Notes: generated from the sequence alone by a model not told the origin. A stretch of DNA of 64,000 nt from JBIQJD01 sp044507695 (GCA_044507695.1 JBIQJD010000005.1:1-64000), one strand, 5' to 3'; numbered from the stretch's first letter, positions 51,168 through 61,431 are shown. Translations and numbers: made by a program.

Positions 51168-53167
51168 TTCAAAAAAAATATACTTTAAAGAGAGTAAACG
51201 AAGCGGGTTTAAAAAGACTTCCGGTTGATGAAACCCGCTTTGTCATTAATTATAAAAATGAATTAAATCCCGCACAGTATGAAGCCGCATCTGCAGTAGA
51301 AGGCGCCTACCTTATTATTGCCGGTGCAGGCACAGGCAAAACCCGCACATTGGTTTACCGCGTTGCAAGACTTGTTGAGCTCGGTTATGATCCGAAATCA
51401 ATTGTGCTTTTAACTTTTACACGTAAGGCTGCTAATGAAATGATGAATCGCGCTGCCATTCTGCTGGATAACAGATGTTCAAAAATAACAGGCGGCACTT
51501 TTCATTCATTTGCAAATTTAACCCTGCGCAGATATGCAAAGTTTGCCGGAATTGATTCCGCTTTTACAATTCTTGATCAGGGTGATACGGAAGATGTTAT
51601 TAATCTCATTCGTTCCCAGGCAGGATTTGTAAAGAAGGAAAAGCGTTTTCCGAACAAACAGACACTCAATAAAGTTTTCAGCTTAAGCGTGAATACGGGA
51701 AGAACTGTTGAGGATATTATTGCAGAAAATTATCCGCACTTTGTTCAAAATCTTGATGAGATTTTAAATATTCAAAAAGTATTTCTTGATTATAAACATA
51801 AAAATAACCTGCTGGATTATGATGATCTGCTTGTATTCTTAAAAAGATTTCTGGAGGATATGAATCCCGGTACCAAATCTCTTCTTTCAACAATTAAATT
51901 TGTTATGGTTGATGAATACCAGGATACGAATAAACTTCAGGCTGATATTGTAAAAGGATTAACGCAGCACAATAATAACATAATGGTTGTAGGTGATGAT
52001 TCACAGGCAATTTATTCTTTCCGCGGAGCAAATTTTAAAAATATTATCCAGTTCCCCGGACTCTTTAAAGATGTAAAAATAATTAAGCTTGAAGAAAATT
52101 ACCGCAGCGTGCAAAGTGTTTTAAACTTTGCAAATCATATAAATGAAAGAATGATTGAAAAATATTCAAAGGAACTTTATACACGTAAACCGGAAGGTGA
52201 ACTGCCGTACATTGTTGCCGCATCAACAGAAAATCTTCAATCAAAATTTATTGTTGAAAAGGTACTTGAGCTTCATGAACAGGGAGTTTCATTAAATGAT
52301 ATTGCAGTATTATTCCGTTCCTCCTTTTTTTCTTTTGATCTTGAAATTGAATTATCCAAAGCAAACATTCCCTTTCAGAAATTCGGCGGAATGAAATTTG
52401 TTGAAACCGCCCACATTAAAGATGTGCTTGCGTTTTTAAGAATTGCAGCAAACCCAAAGGATGTTGTAAGCTGGTATAGAATTCTTCTACTTCACGAAGG
52501 TGTTGGACCGAAAACAGCACAAAAAATTCTTGATGATCTTGCAACTGCACGAATCTCAATTAAAGCAAATCCTGAATCATTTACTTCATTTAAGTACAAC
52601 GATAAGATTACTAATTTATTTCAACTCCTTTATTCCTTACATACAAAGCCGGAATTGCCCTCTGAAAAACTACAGCTTGTGCTTGATTATTATTACCCGC
52701 TTTTTAAGGATAGATATGATGATTTCAATAAACGCAAAAAGGATCTGGAAATATTTCAAAACATAAGTGAAAATTACAGAACACTTGACAGCCTGCTTGC
52801 AGATATGGCGATTGAACCTGTAATTGAAAGTGTTGTTGATATAAACGCACCAACAAAGGAAGAAGAATTTTTAACCTTATCAACAATTCATTCGGCAAAA
52901 GGATTGGAATGGCATTCAGTGTTTGTTATTCACGCTGTTGATGGATTTTTCCCCTCAAGCCGTTCCGCTGATTCACTTGAGTCACTTGAAGAAGAAAGAA
53001 GATTGATGTACGTTGCTGTAACGAGAGCAAAGCAGAATTTGTTCGTTACATATCCAATGAATCTTTTTGACCGTGAAGCCGGAACAACTTTATCAAAACC
53101 GTCAAGATTTATTTCGGATATGAATCCTGATCTTGCCGATGGGTATCTGCTTGATGAGGATTTTTAA
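51164..53167 (+). CDS. UvrD/PcrA-type superfamily 1 DNA helicase
   Basis: 667 residues. Walker A AGAGTGKTRTLVYRVA, motif Ia LTFTRKAANEMMNRA, motif II VDEYQDTNKLQ, motif III GDDSQAIYSFRGA, motif IV ENYRSVQSVL, motif V STIHSAKGLEWHSVF and motif VI RRLMYVAVTRAK are all present, so it should be an active 3'-5' helicase. It is shorter than E. coli UvrD (720). Role in repair or replication restart is inferred. The start overlaps the preceding gene by 4 bp. Confidence 0.93.
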   Translation: MIQKKYTLKRVNEAGLKRLPVDETRFVINYKNELNPAQYEAASAVEGAYLIIAGAGTGKTRTLVYRVARLVELGYDPKSIVLLTFTRKAANEMMNRAAILLDNRCSKITGGTFHSFANLTLRRYAKFAGIDSAFTILDQGDTEDVINLIRSQAGFVKKEKRFPNKQTLNKVFSLSVNTGRTVEDIIAENYPHFVQNLDEILNIQKVFLDYKHKNNLLDYDDLLVFLKRFLEDMNPGTKSLLSTIKFVMVDEYQDTNKLQADIVKGLTQHNNNIMVVGDDSQAIYSFRGANFKNIIQFPGLFKDVKIIKLEENYRSVQSVLNFANHINERMIEKYSKELYTRKPEGELPYIVAASTENLQSKFIVEKVLELHEQGVSLNDIAVLFRSSFFSFDLEIELSKANIPFQKFGGMKFVETAHIKDVLAFLRIAANPKDVVSWYRILLLHEGVGPKTAQKILDDLATARISIKANPESFTSFKYNDKITNLFQLLYSLHTKPELPSEKLQLVLDYYYPLFKDRYDDFNKRKKDLEIFQNISENYRTLDSLLADMAIEPVIESVVDINAPTKEEEFLTLSTIHSAKGLEWHSVFVIHAVDGFFPSSRSADSLESLEEERRLMYVAVTRAKQNLFVTYPMNLFDREAGTTLSKPSRFISDMNPDLADGYLLDEDF

Positions 53168-53211
53168 ATCTGTTCAGAAGATCAAATCTCAATTAACGTA
53201 AAAAGAAGTTG

Positions 53212-54291
53212 ATGGCATTATTAATTGCTGTATTCATTCTGATTTTTTTTGCGCTGAACTTTTTTCTGCTTTATCAATTATTAAAATTTTTTCGAACTGA
53301 AAATTCTACCTCAACAGATATTAGAATTTCAATCATTATTGCGGCAAAGAATGAAGAAAAAAATATTTCTCAGCTTATTCATTCATTGCAATTGATTGAT
53401 TATCCCGCTGAAAATTTCGAAGTGATAATTATTGATGATGAATCCGCCGATAAAACATTTTGCACAATAAATGAACTGATAAAAGACAATAAAAATTTTT
53501 CTGTATACAAAGCCGGGAATAAACTGCATGCGGCAAAAAAAGGTGCGCTCGCTGTTGGAATATCAAAGGCTAAACATCCATATGTATTGATAACTGATGC
53601 AGATTGTAAAACGTGTAAGGATTGGCTTAAATCTTTTGCAGGAAAATTTGCATCGGGCAGCGATTTTGTTTTCGGCCCTGTAGTTTTTTATCAGAACAAA
53701 AATATTGTTAATAAAATTTCTTCATTTGAGAGATTAAGAAACTCTATCTTAATGTTTTCATTCGCTCAAGCCGGATTAGCTTATTCAGCATCTGGAGCGA
53801 GTTTTGGATTCAGTAAAACTGCCTTTGAAAAACTTAACGGATATTCTGCAACGCTTAAAACTTTCAGCGGTGATGATGATCTTCTTCTTCAGCAGGCTGT
53901 AAAACATAATTTAAAAATCGGAACAGTGAATAATACATCAGCTTTTGTATTTACAGAATCTCCTGCTTCATTCAAAAAATATTTTAAACAGAAAACCCGC
54001 CACACAAAAGCTGCATTGTATTACCTGCCTTCAAGAAAATTTTTATTATCAATCTGGCATTTGATAAATCTTACAGCAATTTTTTCTCCGTTATTAATTC
54101 TTAGCTCCGGTTATTTCATACTTCCCTTTGCCGCAAAATTATTTTTTGATCTTCTTCTTATCTCAATATTTGAAAAAAAATTTAATTACAGTTTCAATGC
54201 ATTAGAAAAAATTTATCTCCAGATTTTTTATGAATTTCTGCTCATCATTAATTATTTAAATGCATTATTTAAAAAAGATAAATGGAAATGA
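53212..54291 (+). CDS. Membrane-anchored family 2 glycosyltransferase
   Basis: About 359 residues. An N-terminal membrane helix (LLIAVFILIFFALNFFLLYQ) leads to a GT-A domain with ISIIIAAKNEEKN, DDESADKT, TDADCKTCKDW and GDDDLLLQQ followed by QKTRHTKA (the QxxRW-like position), and two to three C-terminal membrane segments. Such processive or lipid-linked transferases add sugars at the inner membrane. The ATG at 53212 was chosen; a TTG directly before it is in frame. Substrate unknown. No linked polysaccharide genes are near. Confidence 0.87.
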   Translation: MALLIAVFILIFFALNFFLLYQLLKFFRTENSTSTDIRISIIIAAKNEEKNISQLIHSLQLIDYPAENFEVIIIDDESADKTFCTINELIKDNKNFSVYKAGNKLHAAKKGALAVGISKAKHPYVLITDADCKTCKDWLKSFAGKFASGSDFVFGPVVFYQNKNIVNKISSFERLRNSILMFSFAQAGLAYSASGASFGFSKTAFEKLNGYSATLKTFSGDDDLLLQQAVKHNLKIGTVNNTSAFVFTESPASFKKYFKQKTRHTKAALYYLPSRKFLLSIWHLINLTAIFSPLLILSSGYFILPFAAKLFFDLLLISIFEKKFNYSFNALEKIYLQIFYEFLLIINYLNALFKKDKWK

Positions 54292-54347
54292 AGTTCTGAT
54301 TTGATTTAAAAATCAAAAGGCATATTTTTAAGCGGAATAAAAATAAT

Positions 54348-54743
54348 ATGATGAACTACACTACATTAGCCGAAAAAGCGATAGAAGCAAAATCAAAAGC
54401 TTTACCTACCTACTCTAAATTTCACGTTGGCGCAGCACTTTTAACCGCAGAAGGCAATGTTTATCTTGGCGGAAATATTGAATCAAGTTCTTACAGTCTT
54501 ACAATTTGCGCGGAACGTACGGCAATATTCAAAGCAATTTCTGAAGGTGAGAGAAAATTTACAGCAATTGCAATCGCAAGTGATCATCCTGATTTTATAT
54601 CACCTTGCGGCGCTTGCAGGCAGGTAATAAGTGATTTATGCGGCAATATTGATGTGGTAATGGTTAATCATAAAAATGAATTAAAGATCTTAAAAATTTC
54701 AGAGCTTTTGCCGATGGCTTTCAGCGATGAAAAGCTAAAATGA
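54348..54743 (+). CDS. cdd: Cytidine deaminase
   Basis: 131 residues, homotetrameric class. The zinc and proton-relay motifs are CAERTAIFKA and SPCGACRQV; YSKFHVGAALL binds nucleoside. It deaminates cytidine and deoxycytidine to uridines. Together with tdk, nupC and the purine nucleoside phosphorylase it forms a nucleoside-salvage group over 3.3 kb on one strand. Confidence 0.93.
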   Translation: MMNYTTLAEKAIEAKSKALPTYSKFHVGAALLTAEGNVYLGGNIESSSYSLTICAERTAIFKAISEGERKFTAIAIASDHPDFISPCGACRQVISDLCGNIDVVMVNHKNELKILKISELLPMAFSDEKLK

Positions 54744-54854
54744 TTTGTTTTATTCTTCATTGCATTATTAGATTGAAAAAAATCTGATTGTGTTAATGAA
54801 TTAATTTTCTGAATAATCTTAAAAAAATTTTAAACAGAATTTATATTTAAAAAT

Positions 54855-55430
54855 ATGATGGGATTTATACCTCACGTTACTCCGAGGGAAACAGGATGGA
54901 TTGAAGTAATTGCGGGCTGCATGTTCAGTGGAAAAACAGAAGAACTGATCAGGCGGCTAAGGCGTGCACAAATTGCAAAACAGACTGTAAAAATATTTAA
55001 ACCCCTCGTTGATAACCGTTATTCATCAACTGCAATCGTATCTCACAGCGAGCAATCTCTTCCATCTGTAATGTTAAAAGATATAAATGAACTTCCACAG
55101 CACTGCAAAGATGCTCACGTAATTGGAATAGATGAAGCACAGTTTTTTTCACCGGATATAGTAAAGATTGTAAATGATCTTGCAAATCAAGGTAAGCGTA
55201 TAATTATTGCCGGACTTGATCAGGATTATAAAGGAATACCGTTTGAGCCAATTCCGCAGCTTCTTGCAATTGCAGAATATATAACCAAAACGCTTGCAAT
55301 ATGTGTTGCATGTGGAAATCCCGCTGATAAAACACAGCGCAAAACCGCATCATCTGAAAGAGTTATTGTTGGTGCTTCAGATATTTATGAAGCCCGATGC
55401 AGAAAATGCCATTACATTCCGGAAGAATAA
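54855..55430 (+). CDS. tdk: Thymidine kinase
   Basis: 191 residues, type II. The P-loop is GCMFSGKTEELIRRL, the Mg-binding DEAQFF follows, GLDQDYKGIPF is the lasso region start, and a zinc site is formed by CVACG and CRKCH. It phosphorylates thymidine and deoxyuridine from salvage. The N-terminus starts at an ATGATG pair with no strong ribosome site. Confidence 0.94.
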   Translation: MMGFIPHVTPRETGWIEVIAGCMFSGKTEELIRRLRRAQIAKQTVKIFKPLVDNRYSSTAIVSHSEQSLPSVMLKDINELPQHCKDAHVIGIDEAQFFSPDIVKIVNDLANQGKRIIIAGLDQDYKGIPFEPIPQLLAIAEYITKTLAICVACGNPADKTQRKTASSERVIVGASDIYEARCRKCHYIPEE

Positions 55431-55506
55431 ATTCAAACTAAATTAATAAAAATCAGTTCCATCTACTGCTTAATAATTAAGGATTGTTCCTACAAAAGAG
55501 GTAAAC

Positions 55507-56859
55507 ATGGATTTCATTTCACTACTGCGCGGAATATTCGGCGTTGCATTAATTATCGGAATTGCATTTCTTCTTTCAAACAATAAAAAGAATATTAACT
55601 GGCGGCTAGTTGCCGGTGGATTTATACTTCAGATAATTTTTGCAGTATTAATTATTAAAGGAGATGAACTTCGTAATTTCTTTTATCCTCTCGGATGGCC
55701 AAAAGATTTTTTCACCTGGGTCAGCGGTTTCTTTGTTCTTATACTTAACTTCACAACAGAAGGCGCTGAATTTGTTTTTGGGCCGCTCGCTTTAAGTCCC
55801 GGCTCTGTTGGCAGCCTCGGAATGTTTTTCGCATTCCAGGTTCTTCCTACAATTATCTTTTTTGCAAGTCTGATGTCAATTCTTTACTACCTTGGAATAA
55901 TGCAGCGGATTGTTCAGGCAATGGCATGGGTTATGGCTAAGGTTATGGGTACAAGCGGTGCTGAATCACTTTCTTGTACTGCAAATATTTTTGTAGGACA
56001 AACAGAAGCTCCGCTTATGATTAAACCTTTTATTAAGGGTATGACGAACAGTGAAATCCTTACAATAATGGTTGGCGGAATGGCTACAATTGCAGGCGGT
56101 GTTATGGCAGCATATATTCAGATTCTTGGCAACTCATATTCACAAACATTAGGAATCAGCCTTGAAGAAGCACAGCATTTATTCGCTACACACCTTCTTG
56201 GCGCAAGTGTAATGGCGGCTCCCGCAGCTCTCGCAATCTCAAAAATACTTTTTCCTGAAACTAAAGAACCTGAAACCAAAGGAACTGTTAAAGTATCCGT
56301 CGAGAAAAATGCATCAAATGTAGTTGAAGCAGCCGCAGTTGGTGCATCCGATGGTTTAACGCTTGCATTAAATGTTGGCGCAATGCTCGTTGCATTTATC
56401 GCATTGATTGCGTTAGTCAATTATCTTCTGCAGGGATTGGGTGATTTAATCGGAATTAATGAAACACTGAAAGCTAATTTTGGCCAGCCGTTAAATTTTC
56501 AATTATTAATTGGAATTGTGCTGCGTTATCTTGCATTCGGAATCGGAGTTCCATGGCAGGATTCTCTTAACTTTGGAAGTTTAATCGGTACTAAAATAGT
56601 CTTGAATGAATTTGTGGCTTACCTTGAAATGGGAAATCTTATTGCAGCAAAGAAGTTGTTAGATGAAAAAGCAATTCTAATGGCAACCTATGCGTTATGC
56701 GGCTTTGCAAATTTCAGTTCAATTGCAATTCAGATTGGAGGAATTGGCCCGCTTGCTCCATCACGTAAATCTGATATTGCCCGGTTTGGAATAAAAGCCG
56801 TTATAGGAGGATCACTTGCTACATTAACAACTGCAACATTAGCCGGAATGTTATTTTAA
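55507..56859 (+). CDS. nupC: Concentrative nucleoside transporter, NupC/CNT family
   Basis: 450 residues with ~10 membrane segments. Family motifs: FGPLALSPGSVGSLGMFFAF, the GTSGAESLSCTANIFVGQTE helix-hairpin region that binds nucleoside and cation, and GFANFSSIAIQIGGIG near the C-terminus. It imports nucleosides with sodium or protons. The purine nucleoside phosphorylase gene starts 1 bp after its stop, so import and cleavage are coupled genetically. AGAGG precedes the ATG. Confidence 0.93.
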   Translation: MDFISLLRGIFGVALIIGIAFLLSNNKKNINWRLVAGGFILQIIFAVLIIKGDELRNFFYPLGWPKDFFTWVSGFFVLILNFTTEGAEFVFGPLALSPGSVGSLGMFFAFQVLPTIIFFASLMSILYYLGIMQRIVQAMAWVMAKVMGTSGAESLSCTANIFVGQTEAPLMIKPFIKGMTNSEILTIMVGGMATIAGGVMAAYIQILGNSYSQTLGISLEEAQHLFATHLLGASVMAAPAALAISKILFPETKEPETKGTVKVSVEKNASNVVEAAAVGASDGLTLALNVGAMLVAFIALIALVNYLLQGLGDLIGINETLKANFGQPLNFQLLIGIVLRYLAFGIGVPWQDSLNFGSLIGTKIVLNEFVAYLEMGNLIAAKKLLDEKAILMATYALCGFANFSSIAIQIGGIGPLAPSRKSDIARFGIKAVIGGSLATLTTATLAGMLF

Positions 56860-56860
56860 A

Positions 56861-57682
56861 ATGATTGATCTGAATTTTAAATACAAGCAATTGCTTGAAT
56901 GCCTCGGCAGCCTGACGCCATTTAAACCTGAAACAGCGCTTATTCTCGGCAGCGGATTGGGGCAGTTTGCAGAAAAAGTGAATCTGCTTAAATCAATTTC
57001 AACAAATGAACTTCCCGGATATCCTCCTTCTACCATTGTTGGCCATGTCGGAAAAATTCACTTTGCGGAATATGAAAAGAAAAAACTTTTGATTTTTCAG
57101 GGAAGAATTCATTTTTATGAAGGATACAAAATTTATGAATGTATACTTCCGGTACTGATTGCTCATAAACTTGGTTGTAAAAAAATTTTCATTACAAATG
57201 CGGCAGGCGGAATAAATTATTCCTTTATTCCCGGTGATTTGATGCTTGCAAAATCATTTAACGGAATAAGCATTAAAAAAGAACTTACAAACCTGATCGG
57301 TATTTCATCCGAAACAGGGTTAAACAATTTCAGAGATTTTCCTTCAGAAAGTTTCAACAAGATTATTAAAACCGCAGCGCTTGAAGAAAAAATTAATCTT
57401 AAAGAAGGAGTTTACTGGTACACAAAAGGGCCGAGTTATGAAACTCCTGCCGAAATAAAAATGATGAGAAAACTCGGTGCAGATGCGGTAGGAATGTCAA
57501 CGGTTCATGAAGCAGTTTTTGCAGCTTATCTTGGTATGAACACAGCATCAGTTACCTGCATTACAAATTATGCAGCCGGAATAAGCAATGAAAGACTCTC
57601 ACACTTGGATGTAACTGCAACTGCTGATCTTGTTACAGAAAAATTTGAACGACTGGTAAAAAGAATTCTAAAACTGCTTTAA
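56861..57682 (+). CDS. Purine-nucleoside phosphorylase (trimeric class)
   Basis: 273 residues. LILGSGLGQFAEK binds phosphate, TIVGHVGKIHFA and FQGRIHFYEGY follow, TNAAGGIN, and the base-binding YETPAEIKMMRKLGADAVGM and CITNYAAG with the active-site Asn. It splits purine nucleosides to base and ribose-1-phosphate. Within TNAAGGINYSFIPGDLM a Tyr stands where relatives often have Pro. It is the last gene of the salvage set. Confidence 0.92.
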   Translation: MIDLNFKYKQLLECLGSLTPFKPETALILGSGLGQFAEKVNLLKSISTNELPGYPPSTIVGHVGKIHFAEYEKKKLLIFQGRIHFYEGYKIYECILPVLIAHKLGCKKIFITNAAGGINYSFIPGDLMLAKSFNGISIKKELTNLIGISSETGLNNFRDFPSESFNKIIKTAALEEKINLKEGVYWYTKGPSYETPAEIKMMRKLGADAVGMSTVHEAVFAAYLGMNTASVTCITNYAAGISNERLSHLDVTATADLVTEKFERLVKRILKLL

Positions 57683-57742
57683 TTCAGAATTATAGACGCA
57701 TTTCTCTCCTAATCTTTTACCCTTAAGACCTCTGTTTTTAGT

Positions 57743-57773
57743 TGACTTTATTAGCCTATACTGGTAATTTTGA
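57743..57773 (+). promoter_or_regulatory. Promoter of secD-secF
   Basis: TTG (in TTGACT) at 57743-57745, 20 bp, then TAATTTTG at 57766-57773, a full TAnnTTTG. Predicted start is about 57777, giving a ~39-nt leader before the secD ATG. Confidence 0.72.
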
Positions 57774-57815
57774 CAGCTAATTATTTTCATAAACTAACTG
57801 GTTATAAAGCATAAT

Positions 57816-59759
57816 ATGAAAGAACTCAGATTCAGACTCATCCTTATTCTTGCCGCCATTGCATTATGTGTGTACCTTCTATACCCAACCTATGAAGATT
57901 ACAGAAACTCAAAAGAAATCTCACAAATTCTTGAGAAAAAAAGAGAAGAGATAAAATCTGCTAATCCGGATATAACAAATGATCAACTTGAACAAAGATT
58001 GAATTGGGTTGAGGATAGCATTAAAGCTGCTGATCCTTCAATTGTAAAAGCAAGACAAGAAAGAATTAAACTTGGGCTTGATTTACAGGGCGGAATGAGA
58101 GTAGTGCTTGAAGTTAATACATCCAAATTATTGGAAAAGATTGCACGCAATCCTGATGAAACTTTTAAACAAGTACTTGACGAAGCTACAAAAGAAGCTG
58201 CTGAATCTGATGAATCCATTGTTGATCTGGTTGGCAATAAATTTGAAGAAAGAGGAATACGCTTAAGCAGATATTTTGGAACGGTAAGAGAGGAAGATTC
58301 TGAGATATTAGACCGCCTTAAAACTGATGCGGAAGATGCTGTAACCAGGGCTATTGAAATTATCCGGAACAGGGTTGATCAATACGGAGTTTCGGAACCA
58401 TCCATTCAAAGACAGGGAACCAGAAGAATAATTGTTGAACTACCCGGCGTAGCACGTGAAGAAGAAGCGAAGCAGCTTTTACAGGGAACAGCGCTGCTTG
58501 AATTCAGATTAGTAAAAGATCCCGAACTTGCTATTAATGTGATGCAAAAAGTTGATAATGCTTTAGCTGGAAATGTTATTGAAGATACCACCGTTTCAGA
58601 GGGTGATTCTCTTTCTGCAGATTCTTTGACCGCAGCAAATCAGCCGGAAACTGATACTGCACAGGCTGATACAAGCAAACAATTATCTGAAGAAGAATTC
58701 AGAAAACAGCATCCTTTCTTTTCTATCGCTCTGCTTGATCCTCAGGGAAGAACGGCTGATGCTTATGTAGAAGAAAATAACCGTGATCGTTTAATGCAAA
58801 TGCTCAATCGTCCGGAAGTTCAGGCAGTTATTCCGGATAATGTGGAATTTCTTTTATCCGCAAAACCAATTGCATTTCAGGATGGTAAAGGAATTTATCT
58901 TTTATATCTAGTGAACAAAAACCCTGAACTAACAGGTGGTGTAATTACAAATGCTCAGGCAAATATTGATCCTAATACTTCAGCTCCAATTGTAAATATG
59001 GAAATGAACTCGGAAGGTGCTGCTGATTGGGCAAGAATTACAGGCGCAAATATTAATAAACGTATTGCAATTATTCTTGATGGACTTGTATTCTCGGCAC
59101 CGAATGTCCAGAACAAAATTACCGGAGGTCATTCACAGATTACCGGAATTGGAGATCTTGAAGAAGCAAAACTTCTGGAAATTATTCTTAAAGCCGGTGC
59201 TCTTCCCGCTCCGGTTGATATTATTGAAGAGAGAGTAGTTGGTCCTTCACTCGGTGAAGATTCCGTTTCAAGCGGTTTCAATTCAGCATTACTCGGTTAT
59301 ATAATCGTTGGCATTTTCATGATCATTTATTACCAGAGAGCAGGAACAGTTTCTGCTGCCGCACTTGTGTTTACAATTTTATTTATACTTGGCGTACTTG
59401 CAGGATTTAACGCAACTCTAACTCTTCCCGGTATTGCAGGTATAGTGCTTACAATTGGTATGGCAGTGGATGCTAACGTACTTATTTATGAAAGAATAAG
59501 AGAAGAACTTGCTACCGGCAAAACTGTCCGGGCTTCTGTAGACAGCGGATTTTCAAAAGCTTACTCCGCTATCCTCGATTCCAATATTACAACTTTCTTT
59601 ACAGGAATTATTCTATACCAGTTTGGTACCGGTCCGGTACAGGGATTTGCACTTACACTTATGATTGGTATTGTATCAAGCTTGTTTAGTGCACTTGTAA
59701 TTGCCCGTGTAATTTTTGATTACATGGTTTCTAAAGGATCTAAAATTTCAATTGGCTAA
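57816..59759 (+). CDS. secD: Protein translocase subunit SecD
   Basis: 647 residues. One N-terminal membrane helix (RFRLILILAAIALCVYLLYP), a large periplasmic region starting at LGLDLQGGMRVVLEV, a low-complexity insert near 260-290, and five C-terminal helices with MAVDANVLIYERIREEL. It uses the proton gradient to help complete protein export through SecYEG. Longer than some SecD because of acidic inserts in the P1 domain. secF follows after 34 bp. Confidence 0.95.
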   Translation: MKELRFRLILILAAIALCVYLLYPTYEDYRNSKEISQILEKKREEIKSANPDITNDQLEQRLNWVEDSIKAADPSIVKARQERIKLGLDLQGGMRVVLEVNTSKLLEKIARNPDETFKQVLDEATKEAAESDESIVDLVGNKFEERGIRLSRYFGTVREEDSEILDRLKTDAEDAVTRAIEIIRNRVDQYGVSEPSIQRQGTRRIIVELPGVAREEEAKQLLQGTALLEFRLVKDPELAINVMQKVDNALAGNVIEDTTVSEGDSLSADSLTAANQPETDTAQADTSKQLSEEEFRKQHPFFSIALLDPQGRTADAYVEENNRDRLMQMLNRPEVQAVIPDNVEFLLSAKPIAFQDGKGIYLLYLVNKNPELTGGVITNAQANIDPNTSAPIVNMEMNSEGAADWARITGANINKRIAIILDGLVFSAPNVQNKITGGHSQITGIGDLEEAKLLEIILKAGALPAPVDIIEERVVGPSLGEDSVSSGFNSALLGYIIVGIFMIIYYQRAGTVSAAALVFTILFILGVLAGFNATLTLPGIAGIVLTIGMAVDANVLIYERIREELATGKTVRASVDSGFSKAYSAILDSNITTFFTGIILYQFGTGPVQGFALTLMIGIVSSLFSALVIARVIFDYMVSKGSKISIG

Positions 59760-59793
59760 AACTTTTTAACGCTTTTAAGGAGCAATTTTACTA

Positions 59794-60933
59794 ATGCGAA
59801 TATTCGAAAATCTTAATTATGACTTTTTAAGCAAGAGAAAATTTTTCTATGCATTTTCAGCAGGACTATTTCTTATCGGGATTCTCAGCATAATTTTTCG
59901 CGGTCTTGAATTTGGTATCGATTTTAAGGGCGGTACTGAAATAGTCCTTCAATTTGAAAAGACTGTAGATGTTGGTGAGATTAGAGGTTATGTTGATGAC
60001 CTCGGACTTGGAAATATTGAAGTTAAAACTTTCGGCGGCGAAACAGGTGTTCTTATAAGAACCGAAGAACAGCAGATTCCGGCTGAAATTTATCCGGCTG
60101 TAGTTCAGAATATTGAAAATGAAATTGACCGGATTTTACCCGGAGTTGAAAGAAGAATTATTGACAGCACCGCTACAACTGTTACTTATTCTTTTCCCAA
60201 TCCAGATACAACAAACATTTTAACTTCACGGCTTTTTCAAAGCGGATTTCAGACAAGTAAAGTTTCTGAAGAACTTACCAACACCGAAATGATTGTTGCA
60301 GTTGGAATTGCTGATTGGATTAAAATAAACCTCAGGGAAAAAATGGCTGATAATCAATTCTCCATCCTGAGAGAAGACAGAGTTGGACCTAAAGTTGGTG
60401 ATGAATTGAAACAAGATGCAATTATTGCTGTTTTTCTTTCATTACTTGTTATACTGATTTACCTTGCATTCAGGTTTAAATTTATTTTTGCAGTTGGTGC
60501 CGTTGCTGCACTGTTTCATGATGTGCTTATTACATTGGGAATCTATGCAATATTTTATAATGTTATTCCGGGACTAAATCTTGAAATCGATCTCACAATA
60601 GTTGCAGCATTCCTTACGCTTGTTGGTTATTCAATTAACGATACAGTGATCGTGTTTGACCGCGTACGTGAAAATCTTAAGATTCATAAAACAATGCCTT
60701 TGCTCGAGGTGATGAATCTCAGCATCAGCAAGACAATGAGCAGAACTGTATTAACAAGCGGTACAACACTTTTAACAGTAGCTATACTGATGATTTTTGG
60801 CGGTGAGGTTTTAAGAGCGTTTGCATTTACATTAATGTTCGGAATAATTATCGGAACATACTCCTCTATTTTTGTTGCAAGTGCACTTGTACTTGATTAT
60901 GCACAAAAATACAGAGATAAAGTTAAATTCTGA
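59794..60933 (+). CDS. secF: Protein translocase subunit SecF
   Basis: 379 residues. Six membrane helices, the FGIDFKGGTEIVLQF signature after helix 1, and YSINDTVIVFDRVRENLK in the C-terminal half. It forms a complex with SecD. The periplasmic loop is longer than in E. coli SecF (323 residues in all). A terminator closes the operon 19 nt after the stop. Confidence 0.95.
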   Translation: MRIFENLNYDFLSKRKFFYAFSAGLFLIGILSIIFRGLEFGIDFKGGTEIVLQFEKTVDVGEIRGYVDDLGLGNIEVKTFGGETGVLIRTEEQQIPAEIYPAVVQNIENEIDRILPGVERRIIDSTATTVTYSFPNPDTTNILTSRLFQSGFQTSKVSEELTNTEMIVAVGIADWIKINLREKMADNQFSILREDRVGPKVGDELKQDAIIAVFLSLLVILIYLAFRFKFIFAVGAVAALFHDVLITLGIYAIFYNVIPGLNLEIDLTIVAAFLTLVGYSINDTVIVFDRVRENLKIHKTMPLLEVMNLSISKTMSRTVLTSGTTLLTVAILMIFGGEVLRAFAFTLMFGIIIGTYSSIFVASALVLDYAQKYRDKVKF

Positions 60934-60952
60934 TAAATTTGTTTTCTTTTTC

Positions 60953-60976
60953 AAGCCCCTTCTGAGGGGCTTTTTT
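60953..60976 (+). terminator. Terminator of secD-secF
   Basis: AAGCCCCT (60953-60960) and AGGGGCTT (60965-60972) form a perfect stem with loop TCTG, followed by TTTTATTTT. Confidence 0.93.
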
Positions 60977-61086
60977 ATTTTAAAGAATATAATCACAATA
61001 ATTCCAATCCCCCCATTTTTGGGGATACCATTCCAAATCTCCTGCTTTTAAACTTAGTTTGAAATTAAATCTTATTAACAAAATAA

Positions 61087-61302
61087 ATGGATTTCTATAT
61101 GAACGTTCAAACATCCCGTGGAAGACTGAGAGGAAATTATAAAGTTAACCAGATGATTCTTCAGCGAAACAAGAATATACGTGAAGATTTTATACAGATG
61201 AAAAACGAAGGCGTTAAAAACCGTGATGCATTTTTCTTTCTTGCAGAAAAATATTTCCTTTCTGAAGGAACAATTAACTCGATCATTTACGCAAGAAAAT
61301 AA
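61087..61302 (+). CDS. Small protein with possible helix-turn-helix, unknown function
   Basis: 71 residues, basic. Residues ~45-70 (NRDAFFFLAEKYFLSEGTIN) could form a helix-turn-helix like those of small phage-type or Mor-like regulators. An internal ATG (residue 5) may be the real start, since neither has a strong ribosome site. It stands alone, 110 bp after the secF terminator. The function is not known. Confidence 0.6.
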   Translation: MDFYMNVQTSRGRLRGNYKVNQMILQRNKNIREDFIQMKNEGVKNRDAFFFLAEKYFLSEGTINSIIYARK

Positions 61303-61431
61303 TCTATTCCGTTTCCTATCTCTAACTAAAAAATTTTCTGCATTACATCCGGCTGATTGTATTTGATATTTAGCATCTTCATATTGCTTTTTTGAACTTA
61401 TATTTCATTCAGAAAAAGAATTGGAGATGCA

